A stretch of 9,209 nucleotides of DNA from Actinoplanes liguriensis. Lineage in GTDB: Bacteria > Actinomycetota > Actinomycetes > Mycobacteriales > Micromonosporaceae. Below are positions 1-6,033 of this stretch, piece after piece (the stretch's first letter is position 1; each line of letters starts with the position of its first letter). Both the position numbers and the translations under genes were made by a program. The stretch covers positions 21,152-30,360 of the forward strand of contig KL571274.1 of the NCBI GenBank assembly GCA_000715855.1, in the 5' to 3' direction. Below the pieces are notes generated by a model, which saw only the letters and a list, made by a program, of their open reading frames with translations, was not told where the DNA came from and did not search any database.

Positions 1-17
1 ATGTGTATAAGAGACAG
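1..17 (+). other. Residual Nextera/Tn5 mosaic-end adaptor (library artefact)
   Basis: The first 17 bases, ATGTGTATAAGAGACAG, are identical to the 19-base Tn5 mosaic end used in Nextera tagmentation adaptors, lacking only its first two bases (AG). This is established knowledge of the adaptor sequence. Genomic sequence therefore starts at about base 18, and the window edge is a contig end. The low-GC 17-mer also contrasts with the surrounding high-GC coding DNA and interrupts the reading frame of the ATPase gene. It should be trimmed and not read as a transposon end. Confidence 0.96.
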
Positions 18-685
18 GCCAGGAACAGACCCGAGTCCGCGAACGCCGCGGCCATCGGATCGTGGGTGACCATGACGACCGTGCGGCCGTGGTCGCGCAC
101 CGCCGACCGCAGCAGCGCGAGCACCTCGCGGGCGCTGCGCAGGTCGAGCGCCCCGGTCGGCTCGTCCGCGAAGATCACCGCGGGCTCGGTGAGCAGCGCC
201 CGGGCCACCGCGACGCGCTGCCGCTGCCCGCCGGAGAGCTGGTGCGGATAGGAGCGGGCGATCCGATCGGTCTCGGTCAGCAGCACCTCGTCGAGCGCCT
301 CCCGGACCGCATTCTTCAAACCGCTCCCGCGCAGCCCACGGAACCTGCGCAGGGGCGCGGCGATCTGCCGTCCCGCCGTCATCAGAGGGTCGAGAGCGGT
401 CAGCGGCTCTTGAAAGACAATGCTGACAACCTTCCCGCGTACGGCGTTCCGCCCGCGCTCCGGCGCCCCCACCATGTCCACGCCGTCCACCGCCGCCGAG
501 CCGGTCGCCGTGATCCCGGCCGGCAGAAGCCCCGCGACGGCGAGCGCCGTCAGCGACTTCCCGGAGCCGGACTCCCCGATGAGTCCGGCCCGTGCCCCGG
601 CTTCCACGCTGAATGACACGTCCTCGACAAGCGTGTTCCCGGCCTGGTCGCGCAGGGTCAGGCCGTCGACGTCGAGCAGGCTCAT
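18..685 (-). CDS. ABC transporter ATP-binding protein, DppD/OppD-like, 3' end missing
   Basis: Nucleotide-binding subunit that would power the adjacent peptide-type importer from the cytoplasmic face. About 223 residues are readable before the adaptor; family members usually have about 320, or about 550 when two ATPase domains are fused. Visible motifs are Walker A GESGSGKS (residues 37-44), Q-loop Gln92 in VFQEP, signature LSGGQ (150-154), Walker B AVIFADE (169-175) and H-loop His208 in VTHDP, so the domain looks catalytically intact. The ATG at 683-685 has GGAGG five bases upstream and overlaps the stop of the DppC gene as ATGA. Oddity: up to the signature the protein reads as DppD ([12 protein letters not shown]), but from there on [20 protein letters not shown] and [16 protein letters not shown] resemble MacB/LolD-type exporter ATPases. 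It could be a natural variant or an assembly chimera close to the contig end. Confidence 0.88.
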
Positions 686-1500
686 CGGGACCTCCGGCGG
701 GTCGGGTCGGTCAGGTCGCGCAGGCCGTCCGCGGTCAGGTTGATGCCGATCACCAGGACGACCAGGGCGGCGCCGGGCACGATCGCGGCCGTCGGCGCGG
801 TCAGCACGGTGGCCTGGGCCTCGAAGAGCATCCGGCCCCACGAGGCGTTCGGCGGCGGCGTGCCCAGCCCGAGGTAGGAGAGGCTCGCCTCGGCGAGGAC
901 CGCGAGCCCGGCCTGCAGCGCCAGGTTCACCAGCACGACCGGCCCGATGTTCGGCAGGACGTGGTCGAGGACGATCCGCGGCCAGGAGATCCCCGCGATC
1001 CGGGCCGCGGTGATGTAGTCCCGCGCCAGGACCTGCTTGACCAGGACTCGGGTCAGCCGGGCCACGATCGCCGCCATGGCCAGCCCGATCGCCAGGATCG
1101 CGGTGCCCAGTGACGCGCCGGTCCCGGCCACGATCAGCATCGCGAGCAGCAGGGTCGGGAACGCGATCAGGATGTCCAGGGTCACGGCGGCCGCGTCGTC
1201 GAGCCAGCGCGTCGCGAACCCGGCGAGCAGCCCGGCGCTCACCCCGAGCACCCCGCCGACCGTGACCGCGCCGAGGGCGGTCCCGAGCGCGATCCGCCCG
1301 CCGATCAGCAACTGGGTGAACAGGTCCCGCCCGAGCTTGTCGGTGCCGAGCAGATGGTCGCCGCCCGGCGGCACGAGACGTCCCCCCGAGGTGTCATCAG
1401 GGGCGAAGGGCAGCCAGACGTACGACACCAGCACCGCCCCCGCCACGAGCAGCACGAGCACCAGGCCGATCGCCAGGTGCACGGACCGGCGCCGGCTCAC
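682..1500 (-). CDS. ABC transporter permease, DppC/OppC-like
   Basis: Second inner-membrane channel subunit of a peptide/opine/nickel-class importer, 272 residues, close to the usual 270-300. A hydrophobic helix at about 9-30 is followed by HLLGTDKLGRDL (49-60), the typical DppC pre-channel motif. Further membrane segments lie near 68-97, 106-126, 130-148, 186-205 and 235-255. The EAA loop that contacts the ATPase is AARIAGISWPRIVLDHVLPN (165-184), and EASLSYLGLGTPPPNASWG (204-222) is a further family hallmark. I chose the GTG at 1498-1500 because GGAG lies six bases upstream and because it overlaps the upstream permease stop as GTGA. A longer open frame continues upstream, but it only shadows the DppB gene. 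The stop overlaps the ATPase start by four bases. The transported substrate cannot be read from the permease. Confidence 0.93.
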   Translation of the reverse strand: MSRRRSVHLAIGLVLVLLVAGAVLVSYVWLPFAPDDTSGGRLVPPGGDHLLGTDKLGRDLFTQLLIGGRIALGTALGAVTVGGVLGVSAGLLAGFATRWLDDAAAVTLDILIAFPTLLLAMLIVAGTGASLGTAILAIGLAMAAIVARLTRVLVKQVLARDYITAARIAGISWPRIVLDHVLPNIGPVVLVNLALQAGLAVLAEASLSYLGLGTPPPNASWGRMLFEAQATVLTAPTAAIVPGAALVVLVIGINLTADGLRDLTDPTRRRSR

Positions 1501-2453
1501 GACGCGCTCCGGATCCGCAGCCGTGGGTCGGCCAGCCGTTGCGTCACGTCCCCGAGGAACCCGACGGCGAGCACGGTCGCGGTGCTGACCAGCATCACGC
1601 CCTGGATGACCGGGTAGTCGTGCTGGCTGATCCCGCGCACGAGCAGTCCACCGAGACCGGGCAGTGCGAAGACGCTCTCCACGACGACCGCCCCGAGGAA
1701 CGTGGTGGCCAGCTCCATGGCGAGCACGGCGATCACCGGGACGGCGGCGTTGCGCAGCCCGTGCCGCCACATCGCCTCGCGGGCCGTCGCGCCGAGCGCC
1801 CGGGCGGTCCGCAGGTAGTCGGCGCTCAGCACGTCCAGGGTGGCGGCCCGGACGTACCGGATGAGCGACGCGGACATCACGAGCGCGATCGTCACCACGG
1901 GCAGGATCAGGGATTGCACCGCCGTTCCCGGGTCGGCCCAGCCGTCCGGCGGGAAGCCACCGGCCGGCAGCACTCGCAGGTTCAGCGCGAACACCGTGAT
2001 CAGCAGCAGGCCCAGCCAGAACGCCGGGACGGCGATGCCGAGCTGCGCGATCGCGTTGATCACCGGGCCGTACCACTTCTCGGCGCGCGTCGCGGCGAGC
2101 ACGCCGACCGGCACCGCGATCAGCACCGCCAGGACGAACGCGGCGAGCGTGAGCGGCACCGTGACCGGCAGCCGGGCGGTGATCTCCGGGCCGACCGGCA
2201 GCGTGCTGATCAGGGACTTCCCGAGGTCGAACCGGGCGATGCCGCCCAGCCAGGAGAGGAACTGCGACGGCAGCGACGCGTCGGTGCCCAGCTCCCGGCG
2301 GGCGGCCTCGATCTGTTCCGGGGTGGCCCCGACCGGCAGCAGCGCGTTCGCGGGATCGCCGGGCAGCAGCCGGAGCAGCACGAACAGGGCCACGGCGGCG
2401 AGGAACAGCGACCCGATCAGGATCGCTGTCCGCCGCACCAGATAGGGGATCAT
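1497..2453 (-). CDS. ABC transporter permease, DppB/OppB-like
   Basis: First inner-membrane channel subunit of the importer, 318 residues, a standard length for the family. The N-terminal helix (about 9-29) runs straight into PGDPA (31-35), a DppB signature. A periplasm-type extracytoplasmic loop (about 40-95) follows, then further helices near 98-121, 133-158, 180-197, 236-262 and 284-301. The EAA-type cytoplasmic loop is RTARALGATAREAMWRHGL (216-234), and LPGLGGLL (264-271) is conserved in the family. The ATG at 2451-2453 shares one base with the binding-protein stop (TGATG) and has only a weak purine stretch upstream. Translation is therefore probably reinitiated from the previous gene. 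Its stop overlaps the DppC start as GTGA. The pair forms a heterodimeric channel by family analogy. Confidence 0.94.
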   Translation of the reverse strand: MIPYLVRRTAILIGSLFLAAVALFVLLRLLPGDPANALLPVGATPEQIEAARRELGTDASLPSQFLSWLGGIARFDLGKSLISTLPVGPEITARLPVTVPLTLAAFVLAVLIAVPVGVLAATRAEKWYGPVINAIAQLGIAVPAFWLGLLLITVFALNLRVLPAGGFPPDGWADPGTAVQSLILPVVTIALVMSASLIRYVRAATLDVLSADYLRTARALGATAREAMWRHGLRNAAVPVIAVLAMELATTFLGAVVVESVFALPGLGGLLVRGISQHDYPVIQGVMLVSTATVLAVGFLGDVTQRLADPRLRIRSAS

Positions 2454-3952
2454 CAGCTCTTCGTGATGCCGTACGCGAAGAACTGGGCGTTGAGGCCGTT
2501 GACCGGGTAGCCGGAGAGCTTCGACGAGGCGACCACGATCTGCGGGTAGAGGTAGAGCCAGTCGCTGGCCGCCTCCTGCGCGATCGTCTTGTTGGCCTGC
2601 TTGAGCAGGGAGGTCTGCTCGTCGGTGGTCTTCGCCTGCTCGGCCGCGTCGATCTCCTGGGTGACCTGCTTGTTGCTGTAGCCCCAGTAGAAGTCGGGGT
2701 TGCCGTACCAGACCACGTCCCGGTCGTTGACGTGCTCCTGCAGCGTCGCCGCGAAGTCGTGCTTCTGGTAGACCTTCGTGTACCACTCGTCGGCCGTGAT
2801 CGTGTTGATGTTCACGGTGATGCCGACCTTGGCCAGCTCCGACTTGATGAAGGTCGCCGCGGTCGGGTGCGGGTCGTAGTTCGGCGTGTCCAGGGTGAAC
2901 GTGAAGCCGTTCGGGAAGCCGGCCTGGGTCAGCAGCGCCTTGGCGCTGTCCACGTTGTAGGCGTTGACCGAGGTCAGGTCCTCGTACCAGGGGTCGGTCG
3001 GCGGGACCATCGAGCCGATCAGCGTGCCGTGGTCACCCCAGACCGAGCTCAGCAGCTTCTTGTCGTCGATCGCCTGGCTCACCGCCTGGCGCACCTGCAC
3101 GTTGTTGAACGGCGCGACCTTGTCGTTGAAGGCGAGCAGCAGCTTGGTCGTCGACTTGCCGTCGTTGACCTTGTAGGCCGAGTTGCCGGCGAACTGCGCG
3201 AGCGCGTCCGGGCTCTGCTCGCTGGTGACCACGTCGACGGCGTTGGTGAGCAGCGCGTTGTTCAGCGCGGTCGCGTCGGTGTAGTAGTGGAAGACCACCC
3301 CGGCGTTCTTCGCCTTGGCGCCCCAGTAACCGTCGAAGCGGGTCAGGCTGAGCGTCGAGCCGCGCTTCCACTCGCCGAGCTTGTAGGGGCCGGTGCCGTC
3401 CGCGGTCGTCGTCAGGTCCTTCGCCTCGGCGTTGACGATCGAGACGTAGCTGAGGTTGTAGACGAACGAGATCGACCGGCTGGACAGCGTGAAGACCACC
3501 GTCGCGTCGTCCGGCGTGGCGATCGACTTGATCACCGCGAAGCTGCTCTTGCGGGCCGACTTCGAGTTCGCGGCGGTCACCCGCTCGACGCTGGCCTTGA
3601 CGTCCGCCGAGGTCAGCGTCTTGCCGGAGTGGAACTTCACGTTCGGCTGCAGGGTGAACGTGTAGGTCAGGCCGTCGTCGCTGACCTTCTGGTCCTTGGC
3701 CAGCAACGGCTCGACGGCGCCGGAGTCGGCGAGCCGGAACAGGCCCTCGTAGACGTTGCCGCTGAGCGCCTCGGTGACGCCCTGCCCGCCGCCGGCGGTG
3801 TTGTCCAGGTTCTGCGGCTCGTAGACCGAGCTGATCTGGATGGTCGCGGCGGCTGGGTCGGACGTCGCGGCGCTGTCGCTGTCCGAGTTGCCGCAGGCGG
3901 CCAGGACGCCGGCCAGGGTCAGCGCGGCGGTCACGGCCAAGATCTTTCGCAC
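2453..3952 (-). CDS. ABC transporter substrate-binding lipoprotein, family 5 (DppA/OppA-like)
   Basis: Extracytoplasmic receptor that captures the substrate and delivers it to the two permeases encoded downstream. It has 499 residues, normal for SBP family 5 (peptides, nickel, glutathione, opines, sometimes sugars). The N-terminus is a lipoprotein signal: MRK, a hydrophobic core, then LAAC with the lipidated cysteine at residue 20, followed by a Ser/Asp/Ala-rich linker. The family fingerprint is YTFTLQPNVKFHSG with TSADVKASVERV (97-125), and TGPYKLGEWKRG lies near 186-197. The start is GTG at 3950-3952, with GGAG eight bases upstream. The gene lies two bases after the stop of the DUF1684 gene, so the two are co-transcribed. 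The specific ligand is unknown; nothing in the sequence discriminates peptide from other ligands. Confidence 0.95.
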   Translation of the reverse strand: MRKILAVTAALTLAGVLAACGNSDSDSAATSDPAAATIQISSVYEPQNLDNTAGGGQGVTEALSGNVYEGLFRLADSGAVEPLLAKDQKVSDDGLTYTFTLQPNVKFHSGKTLTSADVKASVERVTAANSKSARKSSFAVIKSIATPDDATVVFTLSSRSISFVYNLSYVSIVNAEAKDLTTTADGTGPYKLGEWKRGSTLSLTRFDGYWGAKAKNAGVVFHYYTDATALNNALLTNAVDVVTSEQSPDALAQFAGNSAYKVNDGKSTTKLLLAFNDKVAPFNNVQVRQAVSQAIDDKKLLSSVWGDHGTLIGSMVPPTDPWYEDLTSVNAYNVDSAKALLTQAGFPNGFTFTLDTPNYDPHPTAATFIKSELAKVGITVNINTITADEWYTKVYQKHDFAATLQEHVNDRDVVWYGNPDFYWGYSNKQVTQEIDAAEQAKTTDEQTSLLKQANKTIAQEAASDWLYLYPQIVVASSKLSGYPVNGLNAQFFAYGITKS

Positions 3953-3954
3953 GG

Positions 3955-4644
3955 TTATTTCTCCAGGTCAGTGGCGAAGAGGGGGAGCTTCTCGCCGGCC
4001 AGGACCGGCACGGCGAGACGGTTCTGCGGCGGGGGGAGTGGGCAGTTGTAGTGCTCCGAGAATCCGCACGGCGGGACGAACGCCCGGTTGAGGTCCAGCA
4101 CGACACGATCGGTCCCCGGTTCGCGATGGACGAACAAGAACCTGCCTGAGGCGTACGTCGTCTGCCCGTTCGTGGGGTCGCCGAAGACCAGCAGGAGCGT
4201 GCCGTCGTCGTCGAACGCGCTGAGCGTGTAGTCCTGCCCGGCGAGCGTCAGGTGCAGGTCCCCGGGGACGGGCAGGTCACGGGTGAACCCGGCGTCCTGC
4301 GCGTGGGCGAAGGGGATCCGCCGGTCGTCAGCCACGTCCTCGTACCGAGCTTCGAGACGCCACGTCCCGTCGTACGGGAAAGTGTCAATGCCCTTGAATT
4401 TCTGGATCGACTCCGAGGCGGCGTCCCACAGGCGGATGCCCCGCTCGGTGGCGCCGGTCAGCGGGTTCCGGCGCTGCAGGCGGGTCGCGGTCACGGTGGC
4501 GGGCTGACCGAGGAGCGCGGCCTCCGGGTCGTCGGCGCCCCAGCGGGTCTCGATCAGCGCCAGGTTGCCGGTGGGCGCGGTCACCGCGGCGCGGCGGCTC
4601 TCCTGCCAGGCGAGATGGTCGCGCGCCGATGCATCCTCCGTCAT
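3955..4644 (-). CDS. DUF1684 domain-containing protein
   Basis: First gene of the transporter operon, 229 residues, with no signal peptide or membrane segment, so probably cytoplasmic. I recognise DUF1684 from the C-terminal block DLNRAFVPPCGFSEHYNCPL (184-203) followed by PPPQNRL (204-210). It is preceded by FGDPTNGQTTYASGRFLFV (154-172), also typical. Two cysteines (193 and 201) sit in the conserved block. The N-terminal part (about 8-75) has the usual tryptophan/arginine helix, then a beta-rich region. The biochemical function of the family is, to my knowledge, not established. The ATG at 4642-4644 has GGAGG six bases upstream. The stop lies only two bases before the solute-binding protein start, which ties it to the importer, perhaps as a substrate-processing or sensing accessory; that role is inference. 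Confidence 0.92.
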   Translation of the reverse strand: MTEDASARDHLAWQESRRAAVTAPTGNLALIETRWGADDPEAALLGQPATVTATRLQRRNPLTGATERGIRLWDAASESIQKFKGIDTFPYDGTWRLEARYEDVADDRRIPFAHAQDAGFTRDLPVPGDLHLTLAGQDYTLSAFDDDGTLLLVFGDPTNGQTTYASGRFLFVHREPGTDRVVLDLNRAFVPPCGFSEHYNCPLPPPQNRLAVPVLAGEKLPLFATDLEK

Positions 4645-4655
4645 CGGAGGCCTCC
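4635..4655 (-). promoter_or_regulatory. Start-codon hairpin and ribosome-binding site of the DUF1684/transporter operon
   Basis: On the minus strand the message reads GGAGG, CCTCCG, ATGA, CGGAGG. The Shine-Dalgarno sequence GGAGG (4651-4655) is correctly spaced from the ATG. CCTCCG (4645-4650) is perfectly complementary to CGGAGG (4635-4640), which would place the start codon in a four-base loop. A second GGAGG inside codons 3-4 is a decoy site. The pairing is directly visible; any control of translation initiation is inference. Confidence 0.4.
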
Positions 4656-4664
4656 AAGTTGATC

Positions 4665-4693
4665 TTGTTGGTAATCTCGGCCAACCCTATAAC
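4665..4693 (+). promoter_or_regulatory. Candidate promoter for the YbdK-type ligase gene
   Basis: TTGTTG (4665-4670), a 17-base spacer and TATAAC (4688-4693) resemble a housekeeping sigma promoter (3/6 and 5/6 matches). It would give a leader of about 50 bases before the ATG at 4750. No good Shine-Dalgarno sequence precedes that ATG. This is the most AT-rich part of the window's middle, which fits a promoter. Confidence 0.42.
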
Positions 4694-4714
4694 TTGAGTA
4701 GGTTTTCCTGCCAT
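4686..4714 (-). promoter_or_regulatory. Candidate promoter for the DUF1684/ABC transporter operon
   Basis: Read on the minus strand, ATGGCA (4709-4714), a 17-base spacer and TATAGG (4686-4691) match the housekeeping consensus at 4/6 positions each. Transcription would start near 4679, giving a leader of about 35 bases before the start codon at 4644. Its -10 element overlaps the -10 of the opposing plus-strand promoter at the shared core TATA (4688-4691). Confidence 0.38.
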
Positions 4715-4737
4715 CGTCACGCTGGTCACAGTCCCCG

Positions 4738-4743
4738 TAGAGT
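4738..4743 (+). promoter_or_regulatory. Alternative -10 for a leaderless ligase transcript
   Basis: TAGAGT fits the actinobacterial TAnnnT -10 pattern. It ends six bases before the ATG at 4750, the spacing expected when transcription starts at the start codon itself. The lack of a convincing Shine-Dalgarno sequence agrees with leaderless translation, which is common in Actinobacteria. No strong -35 is seen. A direct repeat GTCAC (4716-4720 and 4725-4729) lies just upstream and could be a regulator site. Confidence 0.3.
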
Positions 4744-4749
4744 GGCCGC

Positions 4750-5877
4750 ATGGGTATCGACTTCGCCCCATCGGTCAGGTCGCGTCTAGGGATCGAGTGG
4801 GAGATAGCCTGTGTCGATCGCCGCAGCGGGGAACTCACCGCCGCTGCCCCGGAGCTCCTCGCCAAGCTCGGCCCCGCCGACGGCTTCCCACACGTCACCA
4901 ACGAGCTGCTGACCAACACCGTCGAACTCGTCAGTGCGCCACATCACCGGGCGCGCGACGCGGTGGCCGACCTCACCCACCTCGTCGAACGGGTCGCCGC
5001 CGTCGCCGAGCCGATGGGGGTCGACCTGATCTCGTCCGGCACCCACCCGTTCAGCCAGTGGTTCCGGCAACAGGTGACGCCGGGCAAACCGCGCTACGAC
5101 ACGCTGATCGACCGCACGCAATGGTGGGGGCGGCAGATGATGATCTGGGGCGTCCACGTGCACGTCGCGGTCGACGACCGGCGCAAGGTGCTGCCGATCA
5201 TCGACGGGCTGCTCACGTACCTGCCGCACTTCCAGGCGCTGAGCGCGTCCAGCCCGTTCTGGGCGGGCGAGCGGACCGGGTACGCGTCGAACCGGGCCCT
5301 GATGTTCCAGCAGCTCCCCACCGCCGGGCTGCCACCGCAGCTGGAGTCGTGGACGGAGTACGAATCGCTCGTCGCCGACCTGACACGCACCGGCGTCATC
5401 GAGGAGCTCAACGAGCTGCGCTGGGACATCCGGCCGTCCCCGAAGTGGGGGACGATCGAGATCCGCACCTTCGACGGGATCTCCTCGGCGTGGGAGATCG
5501 GCGCGATCGCGGCCCTCGCCCAGTGCCTCGTCGAGCACTTCTCCCGGGAGCTGGACGCCGGACGGGACGTGCCCCGGATGCAGCCGTGGTTCGTGCGGGA
5601 GAACAAGTGGCGGGCCGCGCGCTACGGTCTGGAGGCGATCATCATCCGGAACGCGGCCGGCGACGAACGCCTGGTCACGGGCGATCTCGCCGACCTGCTC
5701 CCACGCCTGTCCCCGGTCGCCGAGTCGCTGGACTGCGCGCCGGAGTTGGAACGGCTGCGCGACATCGTCGACGGCGGCGCAAGCTACCAGCGCCAGCTCC
5801 AGGTCGCCGCCACCCACCACGGAAGCCTGAAGGCGGTCGTCTCGTCCCTGGTCCGCGAACTCCGCGACGGTTGCTGA
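4750..5877 (+). CDS. YbdK-family carboxylate-amine ligase (glutamate--cysteine ligase type 2 fold)
   Basis: ATP-dependent ligase of the GCS2/YbdK family, expected to join the gamma-carboxyl of glutamate to an amine such as cysteine. It has 375 residues, which matches the actinobacterial branch of the family, including mycobacterial Rv0433 as I recall it. Visible motifs are GIEWEI (14-19) with metal/ATP-site glutamates 16 and 18, GTHPF (97-101), RTQWWGRQMMIWGVHVHV (122-139), NRALMFQQLPTAGLP (181-195), WDIRPSPKWGTIEIRTFD (225-242) and ENKWRAARYGLEA (284-296). The protein looks complete and cytoplasmic. It starts at ATG 4750 without a clear Shine-Dalgarno sequence. It is divergent from the transporter operon and followed by a large dyad, so probably monocistronic. 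The physiological substrate is uncertain: most actinobacteria use mycothiol, so a role in glutathione synthesis should not be assumed. Confidence 0.93.
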   Translation: MGIDFAPSVRSRLGIEWEIACVDRRSGELTAAAPELLAKLGPADGFPHVTNELLTNTVELVSAPHHRARDAVADLTHLVERVAAVAEPMGVDLISSGTHPFSQWFRQQVTPGKPRYDTLIDRTQWWGRQMMIWGVHVHVAVDDRRKVLPIIDGLLTYLPHFQALSASSPFWAGERTGYASNRALMFQQLPTAGLPPQLESWTEYESLVADLTRTGVIEELNELRWDIRPSPKWGTIEIRTFDGISSAWEIGAIAALAQCLVEHFSRELDAGRDVPRMQPWFVRENKWRAARYGLEAIIIRNAAGDERLVTGDLADLLPRLSPVAESLDCAPELERLRDIVDGGASYQRQLQVAATHHGSLKAVVSSLVRELRDGC

Positions 5878-5911
5878 CCCCCGCGCGCCGCCGGGTCTTA
5901 CGGCTGGTGCT

Positions 5912-5944
5912 CACCGTTGTTATGCGGCCCGCATAACCACGGTG
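5912..5944. terminator. 33-base dyad after the ligase gene: terminator or operator
   Basis: Arms 5912-5925 and 5931-5944 pair over 14 positions with one mismatch around the loop GGCCC. The core GTTATGCGGCCCGCATAAC (5917-5935 region) is a perfect 19-base palindrome around a central C. It begins 35 bases after the ligase stop, where a terminator is expected, but there is no T tract on either side. Actinobacterial terminators often lack one. The perfect odd-length palindrome, lying about 90 bases before the M20 gene start, would also suit a dimeric repressor such as a TetR-type protein. Confidence 0.5.
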
Positions 5945-6033
5945 GCGGCCAGCCGGGGGCTTGCGCTGGCGGCGGGGCGGGCTATCGCCGTACGGGAAGA
6001 TGAATTTGATCCTGGATTTTGGGGGGAGACAGG

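Noticed and set aside
1..17. A genuine Tn5-like transposon end
   Set aside because: An exact match to the engineered mosaic end at the very edge of the sequence, with no transposase or flanking duplication, is best explained by library preparation.
1501..2076. Upstream extension of the DppC permease frame into the DppB gene
   Set aside because: The extension is Arg/Gly/Pro-rich without membrane character, while the GTG at 1498-1500 has a ribosome-binding site and a GTGA overlap typical of this operon.
2732..4051. A 439-codon plus-strand frame opposite the solute-binding protein gene
   Set aside because: It is Arg/Val/Gly-rich with no domain, and lies over a clear lipoprotein and part of DUF1684 on the other strand. 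It is a composition shadow.
4797..5936. A 379-codon frame overlapping the YbdK-type ligase on the same strand
   Set aside because: Arg/Pro/Gly-rich out-of-frame translation of the ligase gene; no motifs and no ribosome-binding site.
5961..5988. TTGCGC and TATCGC as a promoter for the M20 gene
   Set aside because: Both hexamers match poorly and the 16-base spacer is short; chance matches of this quality are common.
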